A stretch of 64,000 nucleotides of DNA from Thiocystis violacea. GTDB taxonomy: Bacteria; Pseudomonadota; Gammaproteobacteria; Chromatiales; Chromatiaceae. This document shows positions 1 to 10,396 of this stretch, piece by piece. Made by a program: the position numbers and the translations under genes. The notes under the pieces are model-generated. The model was given only the letters and a program-made list of their open reading frames with translations. It was not told where the DNA came from and made no database searches. Position 1 is the first letter of the stretch. The number at the start of each line of letters is the position of its first letter. The stretch spans positions 177,198 through 241,197 of the forward strand of contig NZ_NRRG01000002.1 in assembly GCF_016583575.1 (NCBI RefSeq), read 5' to 3'.

Positions 1-383
1 CGGACATCGGCGAGGTGCTGGTCGAGCGTCTTGCCGAGCTGGCCGCGACAGTGCTTCTCGCTGCCCTTGGCGAGCAGGTTGATGACGCGCCCGCCGGCGC
101 TCCGGATCCAATCCACGCTCTGGCCGCCGTCGACGAAGCCCAGCACCTCGACCCGTTGCGCCAGATCGCGCTCCTCGGCCCAGGCGATGATCTGGGCGAC
201 GGCCGCGGCCTCGCCGGAGGAGACGCGCGCCGAGGCGACCTCGATGCGGTCGACCCGAACCTGTTCCAGCAGCGCCTTGGCGAGATTGACCTTCTCGTCG
301 GGCGAAAAGGAGACGCCCTGGGTCTGCTCGCCGTCGCGCAGGGTGGTGTCCATGATGCGGACATAACGACCGGTCGCGCTCAT
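1..383 (-). CDS. Isopropylmalate/homocitrate/citramalate synthase-family protein (N-terminal part, cut by window edge)
   Basis: Reading leftward from an ATG at 383, the first 127 residues are visible and the gene continues past base 1. The protein begins MSATGRYVRIMDTTLRDGEQ; DTTLRDGEQ is the signature of the HMGL-like acyl-CoA carboxyltransferase family, whose Asp and Arg bind the divalent metal and 2-oxo acid. The next segment, VRVDRIEVASARVS, resembles the LeuA type-2/citramalate-synthase-like subgroup more than classical LeuA. The start overlaps the thrC stop as ATGA, so the two are probably translationally coupled. The family uses acetyl-CoA and a 2-oxo acid in branched-chain amino acid or related synthesis. 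The exact substrate cannot be set from this fragment. Confidence 0.8.
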   Translation of the reverse strand, partial: MSATGRYVRIMDTTLRDGEQTQGVSFSPDEKVNLAKALLEQVRVDRIEVASARVSSGEAAAVAQIIAWAEERDLAQRVEVLGFVDGGQSVDWIRSAGGRVINLLAKGSEKHCRGQLGKTLDQHLADV

Positions 384-1780
384 GAGACCGATCCCGCCGC
401 CAGCGTCGCTTCGAGATGACCCTTGACGGCCGCGACCGTCGCTTCCAGCTCGCTACAGCGCGACTCTTTTTCCATCAGTCCTTGCAGGGATGGCGGCTGG
501 GGCGCCTCGCGACCGATCGCCCGCGTCACCGCCTCGCCGAACTTGGCCGGATGAGCCGTCGCGAGACAGACCGCCTCCGGCAGGCCGCGCGCCGCGCGCA
601 CCCCGACGGCGGTGTGCGGACAGAGGATGTAGCCGCTCGCCCCATGGGTGGAACGGATCTGTTCGAGGGTTTCCTGGTCGGACACCGCCGCCGCGTCGAA
701 ATCGGCCCGGACCTGCTCGTGGCGGTCCGCCGTGACCTCAAGCCGTCCCGTGCGCCGCAGATCCTCCAGCAGGGCGCGCACCCGTTCGGCGTCCCCGTCA
801 TGCAAGTAATAGAGGTAGCGCTCGAAATTGGAGGCGATCTGGATATCCATGGCCGGGCTCAGGGTCTGATATACCTGTTCGCCGACGGCATAGACGCCGG
901 TCTCGACGAAGCGCGTCAGGATATCGTTGCGGTTGGTGGCGATCACCAGCCGATCGATCGGCAACCCCATGCGCTTGGCGACATAGCCGGCGAAGACGTC
1001 GCCGAAATTGCCGGTCGGCGCCGAGAAGCTCACCCGGCGCTCGGGATCCCCGCCGCTGACGCGCCCCCAAGCGTAAAAATAATAGACCGTCTGAGCCAGG
1101 ATCCGCGCCCAGTTGATCGAGTTGACCGCGCCCAACCGGTAGGCGGACTTGAATGGCAGGTCGTTGAAGAGCGACTTGACGATGTCCTGGGCGTCGTCGA
1201 AGGTTCCGCGCACCGCGATGTTGTGCACGTTGGCGTCCAGCACCGTGGTCATCTGGCGTTCCTGGATCGGCGAGACCCGGCCCTTGGGATGCAGGATGAA
1301 GATCTGGATCCTCTCCTTGCCGCGCACGCCGTATATGGCCGCCGAGCCGGTGTCGCCGGAAGTCGCCCCGATGATGTTGAGGCACCCGCCCTCACGCTCC
1401 AGCAGGTATTCGAACAGGTTCCCCAGGAGTTGCAGGGCCACATCCTTGAAGGCGGCGGTGGGACCGTGGAACAGCTCCAGGATCCGGACGCCACCCGGCT
1501 CGACCAGGGGCGTGACCTCCGGGTGCGTGAAGGTCGCGTAGGAACGCTCGATCAGCTCACCGAGATCCTCGCGCGCAATGTCCTCGCCGACGAAAAGTGT
1601 CGACACTTCGAGCGCCAGCTCCTGAAAGCTCAGCGTCGACCAGGCCCGCAGCCGCTCGGGTGCGATCCATGGAATCTCGGTGGGCACCAGCAGACCACCA
1701 TCCGTCGCCAGGCCCATCATCACGGCCTGGGAAAAACCGACCGGCGGTATGCCACCACGGGTGCTTGTGTAACGCATCAT
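380..1780 (-). CDS. thrC: Threonine synthase
   Basis: This PLP enzyme converts O-phosphohomoserine to threonine and phosphate in the cytoplasm. The product is about 466 residues. The N-terminal threonine-synthase domain begins MMRYTSTRGGIPPVGF, and the PLP-binding lysine lies in the HGPTAAFKD motif at about residue 112. A SGDTGSAA phosphate-binding loop and the C-terminal TAHPAKF segment are also present. The length fits the longer pseudomonad-type enzyme. I chose the first of two adjacent ATGs at 1780, preceded by an AGAG element; a further in-frame start at 1813 looks too long. The gene is coupled by an ATGA overlap to the synthase-family gene downstream. No homoserine dehydrogenase gene is adjacent. 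Confidence 0.95.
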   Translation of the reverse strand: MMRYTSTRGGIPPVGFSQAVMMGLATDGGLLVPTEIPWIAPERLRAWSTLSFQELALEVSTLFVGEDIAREDLGELIERSYATFTHPEVTPLVEPGGVRILELFHGPTAAFKDVALQLLGNLFEYLLEREGGCLNIIGATSGDTGSAAIYGVRGKERIQIFILHPKGRVSPIQERQMTTVLDANVHNIAVRGTFDDAQDIVKSLFNDLPFKSAYRLGAVNSINWARILAQTVYYFYAWGRVSGGDPERRVSFSAPTGNFGDVFAGYVAKRMGLPIDRLVIATNRNDILTRFVETGVYAVGEQVYQTLSPAMDIQIASNFERYLYYLHDGDAERVRALLEDLRRTGRLEVTADRHEQVRADFDAAAVSDQETLEQIRSTHGASGYILCPHTAVGVRAARGLPEAVCLATAHPAKFGEAVTRAIGREAPQPPSLQGLMEKESRCSELEATVAAVKGHLEATLAAGSVS

Positions 1781-2189
1781 ATTCTCTGTGATTGATAGGC
1801 TTCGGATCGTCAACGGTTCGCGGCCGTTCGTTGCGACCCGCCACCAGGGATCAGACTAAGAAAACCCAGGGCGATTGGCAACCGGCCATGAGTCATCAAC
1901 GGACCATCCAACACCCTTTCGATCAAACTTCGGGGCGGCATTGCCAGACGGATTCTCACCCCATGGCGATGGCCAGGCACGTTGACAGCATGGCAAGCGC
2001 AACCAGACAATGCCGACAATCCGCTTATTCGGCAGATAAAGGCGGATGAATCATAACGAAGATCGAGGGGGCTTCTGCCATGTTCGAACACACCAACCCG
2101 CGTCATCGCGCGGGCGTCTGGTGCTTGCGCCCCGTCACCCCGGAACTTCCCGGCAACCACCGCAACCCTTGCACGGAGTGACACCAAAA
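1781..2189. other. Intergenic region between divergent thrC and the symporter operon
   Basis: This 409-base gap separates two divergent transcription units. It holds no ORF with convincing coding character. The one recognisable element is a consensus -35 box at 1982 with a plausible -10 for rightward transcription, listed separately. I see no strong hairpin. Confidence 0.6.
1982..2011 (+). promoter_or_regulatory. Putative sigma-70 promoter for the symporter operon
   Basis: A perfect TTGACA at 1982-1987 is followed after 18 bases by GACAAT at 2006-2011, matching four of six -10 positions. It points at the DUF4212/symporter genes and would give a leader of about 170 bases. This is sequence inference only. 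Confidence 0.4.
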
Positions 2190-2447
2190 ATGACACCTGA
2201 CAAGCGCGCGGATTATTGGCGGGCGAATCTTCGCCTTCTAACAATCCTTTTGATCATCTGGTTCATCGTCTCCTACGGCTTCGGCATCCTGCTGGTCGAA
2301 CCGCTGAACGCGATCAAGCTGGGCGGTTATCCGCTCGGGTTCTGGTTTGCCCAACAAGGGTCGATTTACGTCTTCGTGGTGCTGATCTTCATCTACGCGG
2401 CCTTGATGAACCGGCTCGACAAAAAATTCGACGTCGAAGAAGACTAG
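2190..2447 (+). CDS. DUF4212 small subunit of a sodium/solute symporter
   Basis: An 85-residue membrane protein with two hydrophobic helices (about residues 15-37 and 50-72) and a charged C-terminus ending KKFDVEED. The central NAIKLGGYPLGFWFAQQGS is typical of DUF4212, the small companion of the VC_2705-type SSS transporters. The ATG at 2190 has GGAG at 2175-2178. An in-frame upstream start at 2046 would add a Cys/Arg-rich stretch unlike the family, so I rejected it. It lies 12 bases before the large transporter subunit, so the two are co-transcribed and probably form a complex. Confidence 0.88.
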   Translation: MTPDKRADYWRANLRLLTILLIIWFIVSYGFGILLVEPLNAIKLGGYPLGFWFAQQGSIYVFVVLIFIYAALMNRLDKKFDVEED

Positions 2448-2459
2448 GGGGCCGACATC

Positions 2460-4259
2460 ATGACCGAACTCGAACTCTGGACCTATGGCATCGTCGGCTT
2501 CACCTTCGTGCTCTATATCGGGATCGCGATCTGGGCGCGCGCCAAGACCACGGGCGAATTCTACGTGGCCGGCGGTGGCGTGCATCCCGTGGCCAACGGC
2601 ATGGCGACCGCGGCCGACTGGATGTCGGCGGCCTCCTTCATCTCCATGGCCGGCATGATCGCCTTCGGCGGCTACGGCGGCTCCGTCTTTCTGATGGGCT
2701 GGACCGGCGGCTATGTGCTGCTCGCGCTGCTACTCGCGCCCTATCTGCGCAAGTTCGGCAAGTTCACGGTGCCGGAATTCATCGGCGACCGTTATTACTC
2801 CAACTCCGCGCGCGTGGTGGCGGTGGTCTGTCTGATCCTGGCCTCGGTGACCTATGTCATCGGTCAGATGACGGGTATCGGCGTGGCCTTCTCGCGCTTC
2901 CTGGGCATCTCCTATGAGATGGGCATCATCGTCGGCATGGGCATCGTCGCGGTCTACGCCATCATGGGCGGCATGAAGGGCATCACCTATACCCAGATCG
3001 TGCAGTACGTGGTACTGATTCTGGCCTATACCATCCCGGCCATCTTCATCGCGCTGACCCTCACCGGCATGCCGATCCCGCAGATCGGACTCGGCGGAAC
3101 CTACCTCGGCGATGGCAGCGGTATCTCGCTGCTCGGCAAGCTCGACCAGGTGGTCACGGATCTCGGCTTCAAGGAATACACCACCCAGGTCATGGGCAGC
3201 TCGCTCAACATGTTCGTCTACACCCTGTCGCTGATGATCGGCACCGCCGGACTGCCGCACGTCATCATCCGATTCTTCACGGTGCCCAAGGTTCGCGACG
3301 CGCGCTACTCCGCCGGTTGGGCGCTGGTCTTCATCGCCCTGCTCTACACGACGGCCCCGGCGGTCGGCGCCATGGCCCGACTGAACCTGATGGATACCAT
3401 CCAGATCGGACCGGTCGGCGAGGAAACCGGCAACCTGGTCTATGACGAACGTCCGGACTGGTTCAAGCGCTGGGAGACCACCGGACTGCTCAAGTTCGAG
3501 GACAAGAACGGCGATGGCCGCGTCCAGTATTACAACGACACCAATCCGGAGTTCGCCGCCAAGGCCGAGGAGTTCGGCTGGAAAGGCAACGAGATGGTAA
3601 CGGTCAACAACGACATCATGGTGCTGGCCAACCCGGAGATCGCCGACCTGCCCGCCTGGGTCATCGCCCTGGTGGTCGCCGGCGGTCTCGCCGCCGCGCT
3701 CTCGACGGCGGCCGGTCTGCTGCTGGCCATCTCATCGTCGATCTCGCATGACCTGCTCAAGGGCGTGATGATGCCGAGAATCTCCGAGAAGAACGAGCTG
3801 ATGGCCGGACGGCTATCCATGATCGGAGCCATCGTGCTGGCCGGCTATCTGGGCCTCAACCCGCCGGGCTTCGCGGCTGGAACCGTGGCCCTGGCCTTCG
3901 GTCTCGCGGCCTCGTCGATCTTCCCGGCGATCATGCTGGGCATCTTCTCGAAACGGACCAACAACATCGGCGCGATCGCGGGCATGGTGACCGGTATCAC
4001 GGTGACCCTGCTGTACGTGTTCCAGCATAAGGGGATCTTCTTCGTCAAGGGCACCGAGTTCCTGATGCCCGAGTTGGGCATGGGGGCCAACTGGTTCCTG
4101 GGCATCACGCCCGAAGCCTTCGGCGCGATCGGGGCGTTGGCGAACTTCACGGTCGCCATACTCGTCGCCAGCCTCACGGCGCCACCACCCGAGCACATTC
4201 AGCACTTGGTCGAGGATGTGCGCATCCCGCGTGGAGCCGGCACCGCCACCGCGCACTAA
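2460..4259 (+). CDS. Sodium:solute symporter, acetate-type (VC_2705 subfamily), large subunit
   Basis: A 599-residue SSS-family permease with about 13 hydrophobic segments. Signature stretches include AADWMSAASFISMAG near the N-terminus and the conserved FFTVPKVRDAR loop. The family couples sodium uptake to small carboxylates. Acetate is the likely substrate here because acs lies downstream with two intervening genes usual for this module. A hydrophilic insert at about residues 318-395 carries an EF-hand-like loop (DKNGDGRVQYYN, residues 348-359), which ActP of E. coli lacks. It follows the DUF4212 subunit by 12 bases and is followed by a clear terminator. I leave the symbol empty because this subfamily is distinct from actP. 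Confidence 0.9.
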   Translation: MTELELWTYGIVGFTFVLYIGIAIWARAKTTGEFYVAGGGVHPVANGMATAADWMSAASFISMAGMIAFGGYGGSVFLMGWTGGYVLLALLLAPYLRKFGKFTVPEFIGDRYYSNSARVVAVVCLILASVTYVIGQMTGIGVAFSRFLGISYEMGIIVGMGIVAVYAIMGGMKGITYTQIVQYVVLILAYTIPAIFIALTLTGMPIPQIGLGGTYLGDGSGISLLGKLDQVVTDLGFKEYTTQVMGSSLNMFVYTLSLMIGTAGLPHVIIRFFTVPKVRDARYSAGWALVFIALLYTTAPAVGAMARLNLMDTIQIGPVGEETGNLVYDERPDWFKRWETTGLLKFEDKNGDGRVQYYNDTNPEFAAKAEEFGWKGNEMVTVNNDIMVLANPEIADLPAWVIALVVAGGLAAALSTAAGLLLAISSSISHDLLKGVMMPRISEKNELMAGRLSMIGAIVLAGYLGLNPPGFAAGTVALAFGLAASSIFPAIMLGIFSKRTNNIGAIAGMVTGITVTLLYVFQHKGIFFVKGTEFLMPELGMGANWFLGITPEAFGAIGALANFTVAILVASLTAPPPEHIQHLVEDVRIPRGAGTATAH

Positions 4260-4291
4260 AGCGGCGTCTCGACGGTTCGACGCACGGATCA

Positions 4292-4318
4292 AGCCCCGCT
4301 CCGGCGGGGCTTTTTTTG
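4292..4318 (+). terminator. Rho-independent terminator after the symporter gene
   Basis: GCCCCGC, a short CCGG-containing centre and GCGGGGC form a strong stem, followed by seven T residues at 4311-4317. This closes the two-gene symporter unit and separates it from the DUF294 gene. Confidence 0.9.
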
Positions 4319-4605
4319 TTTTGGAGACAGGCCTCATCCTGAAAGACGCAACGAAATCGCCACGTCGAAGCCATTGAAGCCGCCCTCCCGATGGGTCTCG
4401 CACACCCGCGATCCATTGACGTCCGCAATGGATTGAATCGCGTCCAGACCGTACCGGACGGGCGCTTTCATGTTTCAATAGTCAGCATAGCGGATGTCGA
4501 TCGGGCTCGAAGCACACTGGCCAAGCCTTCGCGGGCGGCGCGGGACGTTGGGCGAGACCAAGCCCAAGAACAGACGTCATGTCAAACAACGGGGGAGTAA
4601 CCACG
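4319..4605. other. Intergenic region before the DUF294 gene
   Basis: With the terminator, the gap from the symporter stop is 346 bases. It contains a TTGACG at 4416 without a convincing -10, flanked by the dyad TCCATT...AATGGA (about 4412-4432). It also holds the GGGGGAG ribosome-binding site at 4591-4597. I see no small gene. Confidence 0.5.
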
Positions 4606-6471
4606 ATGGATGTCGAACTGATCGAGATCCAGGAATTCCTGGCCAGCCATCCGCCCTTCGATCAGCTCCCCGAGGAGACCCTGGCGCGTCTGCCAAGACG
4701 CCTGTCGGTGCGCTATTTCCGCCGCGGCACCCCCTTTCCGCCCGAGAAGCCGGAGCAGCCCTGCCTGTACATCCTCCGACGCGGCGCGGTCGAACTGCGC
4801 GACCCGCAAGGCGAACTGGTCGGCAAGCTGGCCGAGGGCGATCTCTGCGAGATGCATTGCCGCGCGGCCGGGAGCGAGTTCAACTACCTGGGCAACACCG
4901 CCGAGGACACCCTGGTCTATGCCCTGCCCTGTTCGGATCTGGCGGATCTGCGCGCGGGGCACGCGGCCTTTTCGGAGCACTTCGACCAGTCCATCTCGAG
5001 CCGCTTGCGCAAGGCCCTGGATGTGGTGACCGAATCACCCTCGACCGGCACCGGCCTCATGACGGTGCGGGTGCGCGACATGGTCAAGCGCGCGCCCATC
5101 TCCACCGGCCCCGAGACCAGTATCCGCGAGGCGGCGCGGATCATGTCCGAGCACCATGTCTCCTCGTTGCTGATCATGGACGAAGGGCGACTCGCCGGGA
5201 TGATCACCGACCGCGACCTGCGCGGTCGCTGCGTCGCCGCCGGACTGCCGACGGAGCGGCCGGTGCGCGAGATCATGACCGAGAAGCTGACCACCGTGGA
5301 CATGGAAACGCTCGGCTTCCAGGCCCTGATCACCATGACCCGGCTGAATGTGCATCATCTGCCGGTGCTGGAGAACAATCAGGTCGCGGGGCTCATCTCC
5401 TCGACCGATCTCACGCGCTTTCAGAGTTCCAATTCCGTCTATCTGGTCGGCGACATCCATCGCGCCGACTCGATCGAAACCCTGGCACGGATCAGCGCGA
5501 AAATCGGTGAACTCCAGGTCCATCTGATCACCGGCGGAGCCACGGCCAACCAGGTCGGCCAGGCCATCAGCGCCATCACGGACGCCATCACCCTGCGCCT
5601 GATCGATCTGGCCGAGGCCGACCTCGGCGCTCCACCCGTCCCCTATGCCTGGATCCTGGGCGGATCGCAGGCCCGTCGCGAGCAGTCCTCCCATTCGGAT
5701 CAGGACAACGCCCTGCTGATCGCCGACCAGGCCAAGCCGGAAGACGACGCCTATTTCGCCGCGCTCGCCCGATTCGTGAACGAGGGTCTGAACGCCTGCG
5801 GTTTCGTTTATTGCCCAGGCGATGTGATGGCCAGCAATCCCAAATGGCGCCAGCCCCTGCGCATCTGGTACAAGTATTTCGTCAACTGGATCCTCAAGCC
5901 CGAGCCGATGGCCCTGATGCTGTCGAACGTTTTTTTCGACCTGCGCCCGCTGCACGACCCCGAGGGTCTGTGCTCCGAGTTGCAGGAGCGGGTTCTGGAG
6001 AAATCACGCGCCAACCGCATCTTCATCGCCTACATGGCCGCTAACGCGCTGAAGAACCGACCACCGCTGGGCTTCTTCCGCAACATCGTCCTGATCCAGG
6101 GCGGCGATCACGATCACACCTTCGACATCAAGCATCGCGGGATCGTCCCCATCATCGACCTGGCCCGGGTCTACGCCCTGTCGGCGGGAATCCCGGAGAC
6201 CAACACCATCGAACGGCTACAGGCCGCCGCCGAGCAGGGCGCGCTGAGCAAGGACGGCGCGGCCAACCTGATCGACGCCCTGGAGTTCATCGGCACGCTG
6301 CGCGTGCGCCACCAGGCGCGTCAGTTACGCAATGGCGAGAAGGCGGACAATTTCCTCTCGCCCGATGGCCTGTCCCCACTTGAGCGAGGTCACCTCAAGG
6401 AGGCGTTCCTCTTGATCAACACCATGCAGGAAGCCCTTGGACAGCGTTACCAGGCGGGTCGTTTTGCCTAG
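4606..6471 (+). CDS. cNMP-binding / CBS-pair / DUF294 nucleotidyltransferase-like signalling protein
   Basis: A 621-residue cytoplasmic protein of three parts. Residues 1-140 look like a cyclic-nucleotide-binding fold (RRGAVELRDPQGELVGKLAEGD). About 155-290 is a CBS pair, with repeats ending MITDRDLRGR and LISSTDLTRF. The rest is DUF294 and its C-terminal domain. The GGSQARRE at about residue 352, with SDQDNALL after it, is the nucleotidyltransferase motif related to the GlnD uridylyltransferase core, so the Asp pair for metal is present. The ATG at 4606 has GGGGGAG eight bases upstream; an earlier ATG at 4579 lacks this. In many proteobacteria this family is encoded beside the SSS symporter, a DnaQ-like exonuclease and acs, as here. 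Ligand and target are unknown. Confidence 0.88.
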   Translation: MDVELIEIQEFLASHPPFDQLPEETLARLPRRLSVRYFRRGTPFPPEKPEQPCLYILRRGAVELRDPQGELVGKLAEGDLCEMHCRAAGSEFNYLGNTAEDTLVYALPCSDLADLRAGHAAFSEHFDQSISSRLRKALDVVTESPSTGTGLMTVRVRDMVKRAPISTGPETSIREAARIMSEHHVSSLLIMDEGRLAGMITDRDLRGRCVAAGLPTERPVREIMTEKLTTVDMETLGFQALITMTRLNVHHLPVLENNQVAGLISSTDLTRFQSSNSVYLVGDIHRADSIETLARISAKIGELQVHLITGGATANQVGQAISAITDAITLRLIDLAEADLGAPPVPYAWILGGSQARREQSSHSDQDNALLIADQAKPEDDAYFAALARFVNEGLNACGFVYCPGDVMASNPKWRQPLRIWYKYFVNWILKPEPMALMLSNVFFDLRPLHDPEGLCSELQERVLEKSRANRIFIAYMAANALKNRPPLGFFRNIVLIQGGDHDHTFDIKHRGIVPIIDLARVYALSAGIPETNTIERLQAAAEQGALSKDGAANLIDALEFIGTLRVRHQARQLRNGEKADNFLSPDGLSPLERGHLKEAFLLINTMQEALGQRYQAGRFA

Positions 6472-6528
6472 CCATCGCACCGGCTTCGGCTCCACCGTCC
6501 GCGCGGCGCGCAACCCAGGGAGCCACTG

Positions 6529-7206
6529 ATGTCGTTCCTGCTCGACTGGCGAAGACGCTGGCAGCTTCGGCACGCCCCGGAGAGTTCCCTGCGAACCTAT
6601 CTGGAGCACCCCTTTGCGCGGGCGCGGACCGACTACCGCGAATTGGACTATCTGGCCATCGACCTGGAGACGACGGGGCTCGATACCCGTCAGGATCTGA
6701 TCCTCAGTGTCGGATACGTCACCCTCCACGGCACCGCCATCGATCTTTCGACCGCCCGTCACCGCGTGGTTCGCATCGATCGCTCCATCCCGGAGGCGAG
6801 CGCGGTGATCCACCAGATCACGGATGATCAGTCGGCGCGAGGCGGCGAGATGGTGGATGTGCTCGAAGAGTTGCTCCAGGTGCTCGCGGGCAAGGTGATG
6901 ATCGCCCACCACGCGACCATCGAGCAGGGGTTTCTGTCCAATGCCTGCAAACGCTGCTGGGGCCTGGGACTGCCGATGCGGGTCATCGACACCCAGGTGC
7001 TCGCGCACCGGACCTTCGAGCGCCGCCAGATTCCATTCAAGGCGTCGGATCTACGCCTGCATTCGCTTGGCAACCGCTACAATCTACCCCGCTACGGCGC
7101 CCACAACGCCTTGAGCGACGCGCTGGCGGCGGCGGAGCTGTTCCTGGCCCAGGCCGCCTATCGCGACGACGGCAAAGGTTTGCCGTTGGCCGATTTCCTC
7201 TGTTGA
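6529..7206 (+). CDS. DnaQ-like 3'-5' exonuclease
   Basis: A 225-residue DEDDh exonuclease. Exo I is LAIDLETTGLD (about residues 42-52, with the Asp and Glu metal ligands), Exo II is HHATIEQGF, and Exo III is GAHNALSDALAAAELF with the catalytic His and Asp. It resembles stand-alone epsilon-like nucleases rather than DnaQ itself, with an unrelated Arg-rich N-terminus. An AGGGAG precedes the ATG at 6529. It follows the DUF294 gene by 57 bases and is probably co-transcribed with it. Why an exonuclease sits in an acetate-uptake cluster is not known. Confidence 0.9.
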   Translation: MSFLLDWRRRWQLRHAPESSLRTYLEHPFARARTDYRELDYLAIDLETTGLDTRQDLILSVGYVTLHGTAIDLSTARHRVVRIDRSIPEASAVIHQITDDQSARGGEMVDVLEELLQVLAGKVMIAHHATIEQGFLSNACKRCWGLGLPMRVIDTQVLAHRTFERRQIPFKASDLRLHSLGNRYNLPRYGAHNALSDALAAAELFLAQAAYRDDGKGLPLADFLC

Positions 7207-7353
7207 GGCCGATACTTTATGTATCCTACCTAGATACTCGCTTGTTCGACGGTTTAGTATTATCGACGCTGACCGGCCGCCGGGACCGAGGCTCTCGTCT
7301 TGCGCCGCGCCGGCTCTTACACCACACCATCCAGAATCGAGGAGATGACATCC

Positions 7354-9300
<1,947 letters not shown>

Positions 9301-9323
9301 GGGCTCGGATCCGGCTTGGCCTG

Positions 9324-9358
9324 GGATGCCTGGCGCGCATGCGTCGCGCCAGGCATCC
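9324..9358 (+). terminator. Long perfect hairpin after acs
   Basis: Fourteen base pairs (9324-9337 with 9345-9358) enclose a seven-base loop, starting 24 bases after the acs stop. No T-run follows, so it may be a factor-assisted terminator or a 3' stabiliser of the acs mRNA. Confidence 0.55.
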
Positions 9359-9536
9359 TACCGCTTACCAGGGTTCCTTCCAGATCGCCTGGAACGGCGC
9401 GGGCCGCGCCTTACTGGTCATACGTCCAGTTACAAGGGATTTTCAGATATCGCAAGGGACTTCATCCTGACCCTCGCCGTTCGGTGATCGGCGTCGAATC
9501 AGGTCGTTTTCATATTTCCATCGTACGAGGTTCGGT

Positions 9537-10370
9537 TTGTCTGCAAATTTTCGAGTTGGAGTTTTCGTCGACGCGGAGAATGTGCGTTACAACGGTGGCT
9601 ATCAGATGCGTTACGACGTACTGCGTCGATTCGCGGGACGCGAGAATGGCGTCCTTCAGCGTCTGAACACCTACATGGCCTTCGATGCCGAACGGGCACG
9701 CGAGGATTCGGAATACAAGAAGAAGGCTCAGACCTATCAGCAAATGGTCCGTGATTTCGGTTGGAAGATCACGGTCAAGGAAGTCCGCCGTTATACCGAC
9801 GAGGCCGGCAATGTCACCACCAAGGCCAACGCGGATCTGGACATGGCGGTGGACGCGATGCTCCAGGCGGACAAATTGGACCAAGTCCTGCTTGTCACTG
9901 GCGATGGCGATTTCATTCAGGTCGTCAATGCCCTGCAAAACAAGGGCTGTCGGGTGGAGCTGATCGGCTTCAAGAACGTCTCGCGCCAGCTTCAGCGGGA
10001 AGTGGACGCCTTCTATTCCGGTTTCCTGATCCCGGATCTGCTCCCCATCGCCTACGAGCCCCGCAACGAGTGGGCCAAGCCGGGATCCTGCGTTCGCGGT
10101 GTCTGTACCAAGTGGTTCGCCGACAAGGGCTACGGCTTCCTGCGGATCATGCAGAACATCTCTCCGAACCTCTGGATCACCGATCCACGCGAGGGGAATT
10201 CACCCTATGCGAGCGTCTTTTGTCATGTCAACGAACTCGCCGAGGACGTGACCGAGGACTTGCTCATGAACCGTGAAACGGTGCTGGAGTTTTACGTCAA
10301 CGAAAGCGAACAGAAGGATAATGGACTGGTCGCGAACAATGTGAGGCTCGCGTTTTCGGTCAATCGATAA
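9537..10370 (+). CDS. NYN-domain ribonuclease-like protein with C-terminal cold-shock-like domain
   Basis: A 277-residue protein. Residues 5-160 form a NYN (LabA/DUF88) PIN-like nuclease domain with the acidic set FVDAEN (Asp12), ADLD (Asp100, Asp102) and TGDGDF (Asp123, Asp125). Residues 184-275 look like a cold-shock fold: KGYGFLRI resembles RNP1 and VFCHVNEL resembles RNP2, separated by a longer loop than in CspA. The predicted role is RNA binding and cleavage, which I infer from the fold. No ATG is available; the TTG at 9537 with GAGG just upstream is the best start. It stands alone between acs and the pil genes, 26 bases before pilB. Confidence 0.82.
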   Translation: MSANFRVGVFVDAENVRYNGGYQMRYDVLRRFAGRENGVLQRLNTYMAFDAERAREDSEYKKKAQTYQQMVRDFGWKITVKEVRRYTDEAGNVTTKANADLDMAVDAMLQADKLDQVLLVTGDGDFIQVVNALQNKGCRVELIGFKNVSRQLQREVDAFYSGFLIPDLLPIAYEPRNEWAKPGSCVRGVCTKWFADKGYGFLRIMQNISPNLWITDPREGNSPYASVFCHVNELAEDVTEDLLMNRETVLEFYVNESEQKDNGLVANNVRLAFSVNR

Positions 10371-10396
10371 AGACTGCGACATAGGAAAGGCCGCCA

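Noticed and set aside
416..1795. 459-residue open frame antisense to thrC
   Set aside because: A shadow of thrC with low-complexity Arg/Gly composition.
2110..2130. Possible sigma-54 promoter (GG...GC) before the symporter genes
   Set aside because: TGGTGC and TTGCG are too close together for the -24/-12 spacing.
4470..4500. Similarity of TTTCATGTTTCAATAGTC here to TTTCATATTTCCATCGTA near 9508
   Set aside because: Only two imperfect copies; could be chance, so not called a repeat or operator.
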